Shown: piece by piece, positions 41,637 through 52,185 of the stretch
Numbering within the stretch: the first letter of the stretch is position 1
How the letters are laid out: each line of letters starts with the position of its first letter
Assembly: GCA_944739405.2 (NCBI GenBank)
Contig: OX123200.2
Coordinates: 11,052,761-11,116,760 of the forward strand
Source of the DNA: Euclidia mi
Taxonomy: Eukaryota; Arthropoda; Insecta; Lepidoptera; Erebidae
Length of the DNA stretch: 64,000 nt
Direction of reading: 5' to 3'
Position numbers and translations under genes: made by a program
The notes under the pieces: model-generated
Told to the model about the DNA's origin: nothing
Databases searched by the model: none
Seen by the model: the letters and a program-made list of their open reading frames with translations, nothing else

Positions 41637-44600
41637 TCACTTTATTCATCACATTTCTCATAGTTAATTTTATATTATTAAACTACATTAAAAAATGTTT
41701 AAAAATATAAAAGGGACCACGGAGACCCACCGGTGTCGGGTACAGGGACCAAGCCACCGGTGGTTAGGGCCTCAGAGACAGGAACTTCCTCACGATGCGT
41801 GCCGTGTCGAGAAGAACTGCCTTCTGTATCAAGGACTTGATCCAGCTGCCTAGTGCGAGCCTCTTTAGATGTTGATCGAGGCTCTTGGCGATTAGCCCAT
41901 TTACCGACACGACTATCGGCACAATGATCGCCGAATCCACATCCCACATGTCAACAATCTCGTGAGCTAGGTCCAAATATTTAATCTCCTTCTCTTTTTC
42001 TGCCTTCACGAGATTGCCGTCATGCGGTATGGTGATATCGATTATCATTGCGAGTCGCTCTGCTCGGTCTATCACTACAATATCAGGCTTATTGGCTACA
42101 ACAGTCCTGTCTGTAATGATAGACCGATCCCAGTACAACAATGCACGACCATTCTCGAGAACTGGGTCGGGCACATATCTGTAGTACGGTACCTCTGAAC
42201 CAACGAGATTATATTTAAGGGCTAGTTGCTGATGGATTATCCTGGCCACTTGGTTGTGTCTATGCAAATACTGACCGTTGGCAAGACTCGAACAACCGGA
42301 CACTATATGCCTGAGCGATACCCCGGGTTGGTGACACGCCCGACATATGTCAACCGTCCCATCCCTCAGAATATACTTCCGGTAGTTGTTTGTCATGACA
42401 ACTTCGTCCATAATTGCAAAGACAAAACCTTCGGTTTCTCCAAAGAGATCACCCAATCGCAGCCAGGAAATAGAGGCTTTAAAATGTATATCGGGCCCAT
42501 GTAAGGCCCGGTAGAATCGTCCATGCAGCTCCTTGCCCCTCCATACTTCTCGTCGGTCCTCAGTACTAAGTACTGCAGGTTTGTGCCAGTTCTCTTTAGC
42601 CAGAGCGAGCGGGGTAAGCCCGGTATCAATTCCGACTACATCGCGATGCACATCCACACTCATCTGCAGAAAATAATCTCTGAGGTTGCACACCTCGCGG
42701 TTGTGGAGGGTCTTAGCACATAAAAAGCCTCGACCCCCACATTTCCGCGGGATGTACAGCCTCATTATTGATGAGCGTGGATGATGCATACGAGATGCAG
42801 TCAGCATTGAACGGACTTTTCTATCCAGGGCATCTAGTTCAGTCTGGGTCCACCTGAGTATGCCGAAGGAATACATTAGGACTGGCATGGCCCACCCGTT
42901 GCAGGCCCGCACCTTGTTGCCGCCTGATAAAAGACTGTTAAGTACTTTTCTCAGGCGGCCAAAGAACCGAGCCTACAACGTCTGTTTCATGTCAGTCTCA
43001 GAAATATTCAAAGACTGCGACATACCCAGGTATTTGTAGGTCTCAGTTGGGGAGAGGGATCTAAGTTGTATGGAATCTGAGAGTTGTATCCCTGCAGATT
43101 CCATAATCCTGCCTCTCTTCACATGCATGACCGCACATTTATCCACACCAAATTCCATCCTGATTGAATTACTAAAGGTTTCGGTTACCTTAAGTAATGC
43201 AGTCAGTTGGAATTTGTTGGGGGCAAATAATTTCAGGTCATCCATAAAAAGGAGGTGAGATGTAACATGACCTCCTCTCCTCAACTGATAGCCTAGCCCT
43301 GAAGCCTCTAATAAGGTACTTAGGGGGTTCAGGGCAAGGCAAAACCACAGAGGACTCAGGCTGTCGCCCTGGAATATACCTCGCTCGATCCTTATTGGAG
43401 CACCGCAACCCAAGATCGATCGACACCCTGGATAGCGCAATACGGTCCTCCATTGCCCCATACACGCCCTTAAGAAGGTGCATAGAGTTGTATCTACTTT
43501 GTACAACTCTAGCACCCTCAAAAGCCACGCATGAGGCACGGAGTCGTACGCCTTTTTGTAATCTATCCAGCATGTCGATAGATTCTTTCGGTTACGGCGC
43601 ACTTGTTGGCTAATGGCCATGTCAATCAATAGGAGCTCTTTAGTACCACGAGCCCCACTCTTACATCCATTTTGAGAAACAGATAGAATTGAATTATCAA
43701 ATATATGTTTAGATAATTTCCTTCTCAAAATGGATGTAAGAAGTTTGTATAAAGTTGGTAGGCATGTAATTGGCCTATAATTCTTGGGGTCCGTGGTACT
43801 ACCAGACTTATAAAGCAGGTGGGTAACGCCGGATGTTAAAAAATCAGGCAGCGACCCTGATTCCAAAGACGATTGAAATTGAGATGCTAAGCAAGCATGC
43901 GAACTTCGGAGCCACTTAAGCCAAAAATTGTGCAGTCCGTCCGGTCCCGCAGACTTCCAGTTCTGTAAAGGACGGACTGCGCTGACTATGTCGTCGATAG
44001 TAATATTTATAGGCTCCATTATTGGAATTCGTTCACATGCTCGCTCAACATCCCCAATCCAATCACCCTCCGCATGGCTGACGGGTGTCGACCAAATGCT
44101 GCGCCAAAATGTAACATCATTCGGTTGACACCCATCGCCATTACTCGTCGAGGAATCAGGGTGCTCCCATGCCCTATACACCCGCTTTTCGTCTCTCTGG
44201 AATGTGCGATTAAGGCAATACCGGTCCACCCTTTTTTTATATCGCCTAATACGGTTTGCCCATGCACAAAGTTTTTGTTTCAGAAAGTCGATGCGCTCTG
44301 TAACTCGAGATAAATAATCTTGGGAACTGATACCAGTTCCCACGAATGCCCGAGTCACAAAGCGCATCACTCTCGGTCGCGTATTACCGGTCCTAAAAGA
44401 ACATAGCTTGCCAATGAGTGCCCTAGTCTCAGCGATACGACTCTCAATCCTGCGCTGCCAAGCTGGCATCGCAGCGGCCCGTCGAGTAGTAGTATTATCT
44501 ACAGGGAATTTAACTCCCGCTACTCGACATGCCGCTACAGCCGCACAATACAGGATTGACTGTGTATCGCTGAGATTTTCACTATTCTCAAAATAAGTTG

Positions 44601-45312
44601 ACAATAGTGAATCCAGGGCACCCACTAGCGCTATGTTTTTCTTATGCATGGGCAACCGAGGCAAAAGAGGCCGAATATTTGGATTTATGGATCGGTATTC
44701 ATCAATAGCACATTCCAAAGCGCTCCTTAAACGATCATTGTACTGGGTACTTACATGAGAAGTCTCATCATCTATCTCTTCATCGGCGACATCAACCTGT
44801 TGTAGTTGTGCAACCGCCGTCTGAGTTCGCGATGGAGAAGTGATGGGGAGACTTCTATGCAATTCAGAGCGAAGTCTCTCAAGCACGGTGTCATCCAACA
44901 GACGACACCGTTGGATGGCCCGCACTTGATCCGATAGCCGTTGTGTTGACACGTTGACAGCTGGCTCAAGTGCCTGAAACAAAGGCAGCATACGATCACG
45001 GTAAGCACTGAGGTTAGTTCCTCCCTCTGTGGCCACAAAATATGCCCGCATGACGTTTTCATTCATTGAACTCGTCCATCTCATGCGGTGCACATCACCA
45101 CCGGTAGCGGGGGCCCTGTTCGAGACCGGTGGATCTCGGGTTCCCAAGCGTGTCGGTGGCCGGCCTCTCCCTCGCCGATGTACAGGTGGTGGCGACGTCG
45201 GCGGCGAGAAGTACTCGTCGCTCGACGAGCTCGACGCCTCTGCAATTGCCGACAACTCTGGTGTAGGTGCCGGCGGCTGCGAGGCGGAGCTGAGCGACGA
45301 GTCCGGGGGTGT
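41637..45312 (-). mobile_element. Dong-like (R4 clade) LINE, copy C, nearly intact
   Basis: Minus-strand element from a TTA-rich tract (45313-45345) to the tract before copy B. Compared with copy A it lacks the leader and the first ~14 codons. The coding region is otherwise continuous except for one stop. It is the best template in the window for this family. Confidence 0.87.
41764..45311 (-). pseudogene. Dong C polyprotein with one premature TAG
   Basis: One reading frame runs through the whole copy; a TAG at 42973-42975 (Gln codon in copy A) splits it into 42973-45255 and 41764-42912. N-terminus: acidic Ser-rich stretch, AT-hook HRRGRGRPP (residues 26-34 from 45255), Myb-like RMRWTSSMNENV. 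Reverse transcriptase: NWKSAGPDGLHNFW, CWIDYKKAYDSVPH, FQGDSLSPLWFC and FMDD. C-terminus: CRACHQPGVSLRHIVSGC and KPDIVVIDRAERLAMIIDIT. The product would bind DNA, nick the target and reverse-transcribe its RNA. The native start is missing. Confidence 0.87.
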
Positions 45313-45345
45313 TTATTATATATTATATAATTATTATTATTATAT

Positions 45346-47082
45346 ACCGCCCGACGGCCTTTGCATTGGCCTAACGAGTCTTGTCCTGAGACAAGAAACG
45401 CCCGTTTCTAGTCTCGACCGACAGCTTTACATGCCCTCCGAAACACGGTTGCGCTCTGATATAAATGTCACACAAACACTCACCTATTTATCTATTATTC
45501 TTACATTTAACATAAATAAATAGTCTCTACATAGTTGAAATTTCTAGTCTTCATCATATAGGTACTTATTTTCATTATCTGAACTGGATGGCTGACATAC
45601 ATTGAATTGAATATTGGCAAGCTTTGCAATGCAGAAATACCGTACGACATATTTACAAAATATGCAATACATAATATTATTTTGTAGTTCTGGTGAACAG
45701 CTATTGACCCGGATGAAACAAACTCCTTCTCTAGTGCTCTGATTTAGTTTAAATAATATTGTAGTACGTAGTTCATTTTATAATGCCATGCATGTGTTGC
45801 CTTTTGCAAACGTATCTTAACATTACCGATCTATAACTAAAACCTAGTTAAATCACGGTATGAATTCTGCAAAGCGTTGTTGACGTAGGTCGTACGTAGC
45901 AGGACACCAATTTTTGAGTGCAGGGTTATTAGAACACCTAAACCTATTTATTAAATGTTATGTTGCCTATAATTTTGTTGCATAACTTTTAAGAAATAAG
46001 ATTTTAAATTCTACGGGGAAAAGATAAGGCAAACATATAGGTATATATCGATCTACCTATTCATGACTGGGGACAGATCGAATTTTTTGCCCTATCTCTA
46101 CCCCAGCACTGATTCGGCAGCACAGGTCTCATAAGGTCTGTACAAGTAAACGTTGTAATATTGCAATAAAGTAGAACAAAGTTGCCATCAGTTTACACGA
46201 TAATGGGCGACGTTTTAAGTAAAAAGGTCAAGGTGTGTCTTCCCTTAGTAAATATCGTCTGCCATGAAAGATTGCTATAAAAAGACTTACCTATGGACGG
46301 CCAACAAAATGATTATTTAATGATACCGTTTCACCTTTTGAGTTCCAAAACCTTATAAACATGGGCAACAGAGCAGTATTGGTTATACATTTATACATCC
46401 AAGCATAAATATTGTGACATACACTTAACTAAATACAAACTGTATACCTAACCTAAATACACAAAATATCCTTTACACATCGCCATATATCAACAGTATC
46501 TACTTTCACAATAGTCAAAACCATAAAATATATAGCCTTCTCTAACAATATGACGTAAGACACATTGTCATGTAAAATCCCGTATCTCCATACACAAGTG
46601 CAACAGATTCACAGATTGGAGCGGTCATATCATACCGTTGCATTATTCAAGACTAGCCAGCACATTCGTGTAACACACGGCATCTGTAATGCGCCGCTTT
46701 ATGCACATCAATGATGGTGAGTAGCCGTCTTTATTCGGATTTTGAATGTGCCTATTTTCTGTCATTATTTTTTCGTTACCGTTGCCTATGTTGCAACGAC
46801 AAGTGGTATCAAGCAGCTGTTAAAAGTGAGATCACAAAGTGGCTGATTTTATTTTAATTTATTTCTTATGTCCAAAGAGGGATCACAAATTAGCTGACTT
46901 TAGTTTCCTTCTCATATCCCTTCTGGTTCATCGTCTTTGTCTCATTTTGTATATTTCTTCTTGGGTGATTGACAATAAGAAGAAGATACGGAATATAAAT
47001 AGTAACTGCCTACTAATAAGAATGCTAAACTTACCTGTATAGACAGCACCACAAAAGACAAATCAAATAAAATAAAATAATT
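45346..47082. other. Non-coding stretch, nothing recognised
   Basis: AT-rich DNA following Dong C. Only short chance frames (for example 46839-47042). Confidence 0.45.
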
Positions 47083-47658
47083 GGGCAAGTGCGAGTCGCA
47101 CTCGCGCACGAAGGGTTCCGTACCATCATCTATAAAAGAAAATCACGTTTGTTGTATTTTTTTTTTCACATTCACACAACACCATCTAGTCCCAAACTAA
47201 GCAGAAGCTTGTATATACTTAAATATTTTTTAAGTTTCTACTTGTTTATTATGATTGAGTAACAAATTGCTTAAAAATTACGTTTGTTGTATGGGAGCCC
47301 CCCTTTATTATTTACTTATTTTTTATCTATTTTTTTTATTTTGGAAGGTAATATACAACTACATATTCTGTGAAAATTTTAAGCGTCTACCTGTTACCCT
47401 TAGTAATTTTGAGCAAAATACGAAAAAACACACGTTTATTGTATGGGACTCCCCCCTTAATATTTTAATTTTTTAATTTTTAGTATTTGTTGTTATAGCG
47501 GCAACCGAAATACATAATTTGTGAAAATTTCAGCTTTCTAGCTATCACGGTTTATGAGATACAGCCTGGTGACAGACAGACGGACAGACAGACAGACAGA
47601 CAGCGGAGGCTTAGTAATAGGGTTCCGATTTTTACCTTTTAGGTACGGAACCCTAAAA
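47083..47658 (+). mobile_element. Non-autonomous element with inverted AGGGTTCCGTAC ends
   Basis: Starts GGGCAAGTGCGAGTCGCACT...AGGGTTCCGTACC and ends TAGGTACGGAACCCTAA, with a GACAGACGGACAGACAGAC run before the end. This layout is very common in Lepidoptera. A piece of the ATT-tailed SINE (reverse strand, 47168-47215) lies inside, and the interior also shows a repeated TTTGTTGTATGGGA motif (47284, 47429). No coding capacity. Confidence 0.7.
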
Positions 47659-47784
47659 ACGACTAAAGTCCGCCTTTTCGTACATATAGGTTCTCTATCT
47701 CACATATTTCTTGCAAAAGTAACTACATAATAAAGTCATTTCCCAAAAGATAAAAACACATACACAAATATTATCTTAAATACA

Positions 47785-47880
47785 TCATCAGCCTTTAACA
47801 GTCCACTGCTGGACTAGGCCTCTCCTTTGAAAGGAGGAATTGGTCTACTATACCACGCTGGCCAAACGGGTTGGTACAGG
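47785..47880 (-). repeat. RTE-type 3' tail fragment
   Basis: CATCATCAGCC...CAGTCCACTGCTGGACTAGG is the reversed 3' end block of RTE-type elements (compare 5415-5460). Confidence 0.5.
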
Positions 47881-47881
47881 G

Positions 47882-47930
47882 TCCAAATTGTTTTATACTA
47901 CACCTGTAGTGTAATATAAAACAATTTGGA
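47882..47930. repeat. 49-bp near-perfect palindrome
   Basis: Two 22-bp arms (starting TCCAAATTGTTTTATA) with one mismatch are separated by five bases (CTGTA). It could extrude as a hairpin. Confidence 0.85.
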
Positions 47931-48145
47931 ATGAAAAAAACACCATACTCATTGTACACAAACAATGGGCGTAATGAGCACGCTCCCGCGCTTTCCGCCA
48001 TCTTTGTTTAGTGACGTCATAGCGTACCTGCCGCCTCACTGTTATATTGCTTTGTACACAAATAGCTGGCATATGGCAAATGGCTAGCATTGCATAGGTA
48101 GGTATATATTTTATGGATATGTGCGAGCTCCATGTTTTTGCTATT

Positions 48146-48160
48146 AGTATGAATATTTCA
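48146..48160. repeat. SINE target-site duplication, left
   Basis: AGTATGAATATTTCA, repeated at 48523-48537. Confidence 0.85.
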
Positions 48161-48522
48161 GCAGAGGCAGCGATAGCCTAGTGGAAGTACCAACAGACTA
48201 CCATACAGAGGGTATCGCGTTCGAATCCACGGCGCACACCACTGACTTTTCGGAGCTATGTGTGTATTGAATTGCTAATTGTCGCTTGCCCCGTGCCTCG
48301 GAGAACACGTTAAGCTGTCCCGGTTGTCATGAAGATCTTTGGCGGTCGTTATAGGGCATCAGTACTTTCTTAATAACGTGACACTAATCTAAGCCATGGA
48401 ATATCGCTATCCCTTCGGGTTGCGGCGGTCAGAGAAGCAGTCGCTCTGCGGCAAATGCTAATATTCGGCCAAATCTGGTTAGAATAGTAAGCGGACCCCG
48501 GGTTGACACTAGGAGAATGATG
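48161..48522 (+). mobile_element. tRNA-derived SINE with 15-bp target duplication
   Basis: Head GGCAGCGATAGCCTAGTGGA has an A-box; the B-box is GCGTTCGAATCC (48209). The body continues with ACTTTTCGGAGCTATGTG and TATCGCTATCCCTTCGGGTT, and the end is AGGAGAATGATG. Perfect 15-bp duplications fix both ends, giving a 362-bp copy. Another copy starts at 63848. Confidence 0.85.
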
Positions 48523-48537
48523 AGTATGAATATTTCA
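48523..48537. repeat. SINE target-site duplication, right
   Basis: Identical to 48146-48160. Confidence 0.85.
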
Positions 48538-49243
48538 ATGTCACAATATTTTTGTGGAATTTAAGCTTTTGATGTTTCCGCCTGCTAGTCAGGCATTAAA
48601 GTCAGTGATATCACGTTACAAAGTTAAGGTCTGTGCTTTCAGCTGTCCTGGACAGTAGTGGCTAAGACAGGCGTGAATTGAAATCACGCCTACACTTTGA
48701 CATACCGCTCTGCCTTGCTGGCAGTTCTATAGATCCGCTTTGTAAAGTAATACTTTGCTTATTTTCCAGAAATATAGGTTGGTTTTACAAATCAATATTT
48801 GGATTTTCAACTCGGACATCATTTATCTTCTATTGTACAAATTTTGGGTGAGACGTGGATAGAAATTATAATTACAATTCGTATAGATTAAAGTAAATGA
48901 TTTTCCTTCTATTAGTGCCAAAGATATGGCGTAGCCAATCATTCCGTGACCGCTACTTGTGTAACCCAATAAATAAATTTGATTTAGGCAAACATTTGAC
49001 CCGTTCCATAATATTAGTACCAAATAATTATTTAAGACCAGTTTTACAACCACCAAAAGCTTGTTAATTAACCCAAACACATAAAGCTCGCACAACTGTA
49101 AGACAATATAATAGCACGCATTAATTATATTTACCTACATGTACATCCGCATTGCAGTACATATAAATAAAAGCCCAACTTAATATTAAACACTGTAGGC
49201 TCAAATTTGTTCACTAGAGTGTACACTGAAGTGCCACGATAAG
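48538..49243. other. Non-coding stretch, nothing recognised
   Basis: AT-rich. A 90-codon minus-strand frame (48823-49095) has no recognisable domain. Confidence 0.4.
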
Positions 49244-49248
49244 GGTAC
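49244..49248. repeat. Solo-LTR target-site duplication, left
   Basis: GGTAC, repeated at 50001-50005. Confidence 0.85.
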
Positions 49249-50000
49249 TGTTTGAAATAGAATTAGTTTTATTATCAAATCGATTAGATCGATTGAGTAA
49301 CATTTTGTTTAGTCTATTGAAAATTTCTGACAATGGTCACACTGAACTGTCACTTCCGTTCGCTTCCTTGAAAAATTACCACGTTGTCGTCTCGTACGTA
49401 AAAATAATTGTTCGCCTTTTGAAAAGCACATCATTGGAGCTACGCGAATAGTTGTGAAATCGATTAAATTGCCGCTTTTTTGACTCCCGGCACGGTTTGT
49501 GACATATTGAACATTTTGTGAAAAGTTATTGTGAGCACACCTTTTTGCATTTCGTGTGAATTGATTAATTGAACTAAATAGAGTAAACCGCCTTGAATGC
49601 CGCCTGATCTAGTGCTGGCAACGGTAAATTGTGATAAAGGACATTGTGAACTATTCATTGACATTTGCAAGGAGAAATTGCGAATCCTGTGAACTTGCAT
49701 CGTGCATTGAAGACGCTGCGTTAGAGTCTGGTAAAGTAAAGATAATTCACTTGCTAATATTGGCCAATTTTAGTCTTGTGTGTATCTAGCTTGCCTCCAG
49801 GACTCCACTCAAGAACATCACTAAGAGTTGGTAAGACATTTTATTAATATTAAGTGTAGTTAAGATTACTTGTATTCGCTGTGCAACACAGTACATTTAT
49901 GTCTGAGATTTGTTGTGGCTGACAAGGGCTGATGAATAGAGTCACGCTTCCACAAATCTGCTGCAATTAATCCCAGCTCCTTCTAGCCAAATTCTAGACA
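49249..50000 (+). mobile_element. Solo LTR related to the BEL/Pao LTRs
   Basis: Starts TGTTTGAAATAGAATTAGTT, continues AAATCGATTAGATCGATT and TCTGACAATGGTCACACTGA, and ends AATTCTAGACA. These match the BEL LTRs (read on their minus strand) at both ends, while the middle is longer (752 against 595 bp) and diverged. GGTAC duplications flank it. This is what remains after recombination between two LTRs of a related but separate family. Confidence 0.87.
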
Positions 50001-50005
50001 GGTAC
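50001..50005. repeat. Solo-LTR target-site duplication, right
   Basis: GGTAC, matching 49244-49248. Confidence 0.85.
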
Positions 50006-50168
50006 GTTTCCACCGGAGATGTGTGAGGATGCGTATCATCACATCATTCATCTTACCTCGCTCAGCGCTAAGTGAGGCTAGTGATTCTATTGGTTCTTAA
50101 CAAAAACATGCTTCTCTACACATCCCTCGCTATGGATTAATTTACCGAGCTTTGCTCAGCGCTTAGTG

Positions 50169-50182
50169 AAACTAGTGCTTCA
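50169..50182. repeat. Penelope target-site duplication, left
   Basis: AAACTAGTGCTTCA, repeated at 51897-51910. Confidence 0.75.
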
Positions 50183-50220
50183 ATATAGGAATTTAAACTT
50201 TCGTGGTCATTTAAACTTGA

Positions 50221-50534
50221 TTTAAATTGTCTTTCGGGATATATACCACGTACCTTTGTTTGGAGTAACCGATATTTCGGCACTGTTACAAGCGCCATGT
50301 TCACGGATGTACTGAGGGTATTGCGGGTGGATGAATGTTACGAGCAAGTATAACGGTCTACCCGCTTTCTTACTCGTTTTTTGCGTACAACACCACTGCC
50401 ACTGTTTTCACTATCGCACTGTACCCGATCACGACATACTACACTCACTACGTCAGCTCGCGGTTTGAGTTTTTTCGTTTCTCGGGTTTTACATAGACGC
50501 ACCACTGGATGCCAGATACTCGACAGTTGAAACC
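50221..50534 (-). repeat. Inverted copy of the Penelope 3' third
   Basis: About 314 bp that match the reverse complement of 51586-51899 almost completely. It contains the end of the endonuclease frame and the 3' UTR. Confidence 0.9.
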
Positions 50535-50557
50535 TATCCAGTGAGAACCATATTGCT

Positions 50558-51262
50558 GTGGTATATGCCGACCTGGTACATCATTGCCTGACCACGAATT
50601 ACTTTTTATACAGAGGTGAGTACTACCTACAAATTGATGGCGTAGCGATGGGCAGCCCGGTAGCTCCAGTGGTAGCCAACCTATGGATGGAACATTTTGA
50701 AAACCAAGCCATTGCTACTGCCCCATTAAGTGTAAAAATTTGGAAACGGTACGTAGACGACATTTTCTGTGTTATGGAAGGCGATGAAGAGATGGTTCAA
50801 GAGTACTTGGCACATTTAAACAGCATCCACAGTAAAATGAGTTTTACCTATGAAATCGAAAGGGACAGAAGAATGGCGTTCCTCGATGTTATGATTGGCG
50901 TACGGGATGACGGTTCATTAAGCCACTCTGTATACAGAAAGCCCACACACACAGATCGCTATCTACACGCCGACTCACATCATCACCCACGTCAATTGAA
51001 TTCCGTTATAACGTCGCTTACCGACAAGCTGTATGCCCGCTTGTGTGACGATGAACATTTGGGTAAGGAACTTTCGCATTTAAGCGACGTTCTACACAAA
51101 AACGGATACAGTAGGCGAATCAGACCACCCAGACATACTAAAAAACACCTGGACTTCAAGGTTGAACGACACCCAGCGTACTTACCGTACGTCAAAGGAA
51201 TGACAGATAAGATCGCCAATATTCTTAACAAAGTTTCTGTCTCAATATACTGTCTCTCATAA
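50558..51262 (+). pseudogene. Penelope reverse transcriptase, truncated
   Basis: A 234-codon frame with the Penelope hallmarks GVAMGSPVAPVVANLWMEHF, the catalytic YVDD (residues 65-68), FLDVMIG and the KPTHTDRYLHADSHH motif. It copies RNA primed at the target. The first catalytic Asp region is missing because of 5' truncation. It stops at 51262 because a ~28-bp tandem duplication (CTGTCTCAATATA twice near 51239-51280) shifts the frame before the endonuclease. Confidence 0.88.
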
Positions 51263-51269
51263 ACTGTCT

Positions 51270-51782
51270 CAATATATAAGAACGCCGAAAGACAGTCTTC
51301 CATTAGAAAAGCCAGGTGTATACAAAGTTGACTGCAGCTGTGGCAGTTCCTATATAGGACAAACGAAACGCACCATCTCTTGCCGGATAAAGGAACACAT
51401 CAGGGCAGTCAAAAATAACGAGCCACATAAGTCAGCCATAGCTCAACACCTTTTAGACTCGGGTACCGACCACTGGATTGAGTTACACAACCCTCAGGTG
51501 TTTTCGACAGAACGCCACTACATACCTCGAATGGTTAGGGAGGCCATTGAAATCAAAAAGTTTAATAATTTCAATAAAGAGGATGGGTTTCAACTGTCGA
51601 GTATCTGGCATCCAGTGGTGCGTCTATGTAAAACCCGTGAAACGGAAAAACTCAAACCGCGAGCTGACGTAGTGAGTGTAGTATGTCGTGATCGGGTACA
51701 GTGCGATAGTGAAAACAGTGGAAGTGGTGTTGTACGCAAAAAACGAGTAAGAAAGCGGGTAGACCGTTATACTTGCTCGTAA
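51270..51782 (+). pseudogene. Penelope GIY-YIG endonuclease
   Basis: The frame through codon 51318 reads GVYKVDCSCGSSYIGQTKRT, the GIY-YIG motif with the cysteine pair usual for Penelope, then ISCRIKEH with the catalytic Arg, and further FSTERHYIPRMVREAIEIKK with the expected Glu region. It nicks the target to start insertion. It is out of frame with the reverse transcriptase upstream and contains no internal stop until 51782. Confidence 0.85.
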
Positions 51783-51896
51783 CATTCATCCACCCGCAAT
51801 ACCCTCAGTACATCTGTGAACATGGCGCTTGCAACAGTGCCAAAATATCGGTTACTCCAAACAAAGGTACGTGGTATATATCCCGAAAGACAATTT

Positions 51897-51910
51897 AAAC
51901 TAGTGCTTCA
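51897..51910. repeat. Penelope target-site duplication, right
   Basis: AAACTAGTGCTTCA, identical to 50169-50182. Confidence 0.75.
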
Positions 51911-51952
51911 GTTGGTTCGTACTAAAACACATTCTTCGCTACGTATACCCGA

Positions 51953-52185
51953 CCCGGTGGCGTAGCGGGAGTGTAAGCGACTGCTACGCCGTAGGTGTCG
52001 AGTTCTATTCCTGCTTAAGTAAAACATTTATGTGCGTTTTGGTCTGGGTGTTTCTATGTATAATATGGTATGTATTTCAAAAAAAGTGTATATGTATTTT
52101 TATCCATTGTTTAGTAACTATAGTACAAGCTCTGCTCAGTTTGGGACTAAATGGTGTTTTATGTATGTAATAGAATAGAATATAA
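51953..52185 (+). repeat. tRNA-derived SINE, diverged copy
   Basis: GGTGGCGTAGCGGGAGTGTA (A-box) and CGAGTTCTATTCC (worn B-box), then the body ATCCATTGTTTAGTAAC and GGGACTAAATGGTGTT. It ends in an AT-rich tail without clean ATT repeats. Confidence 0.7.

Larger units (their letters stand above)
50183..51896 (+). mobile_element. Penelope-like element with inverted partial copy
   Basis: A reverse transcriptase plus GIY-YIG endonuclease unit (about 50535-51896), preceded by an inverted copy of its own 3' third (50221-50534 against 51586-51899) and a ~38-bp extension. Such inverted partial copies and extensions are typical of Penelope-like elements. A 14-bp duplication encloses everything. The reverse transcriptase lacks its N-terminal part. 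Confidence 0.85.
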
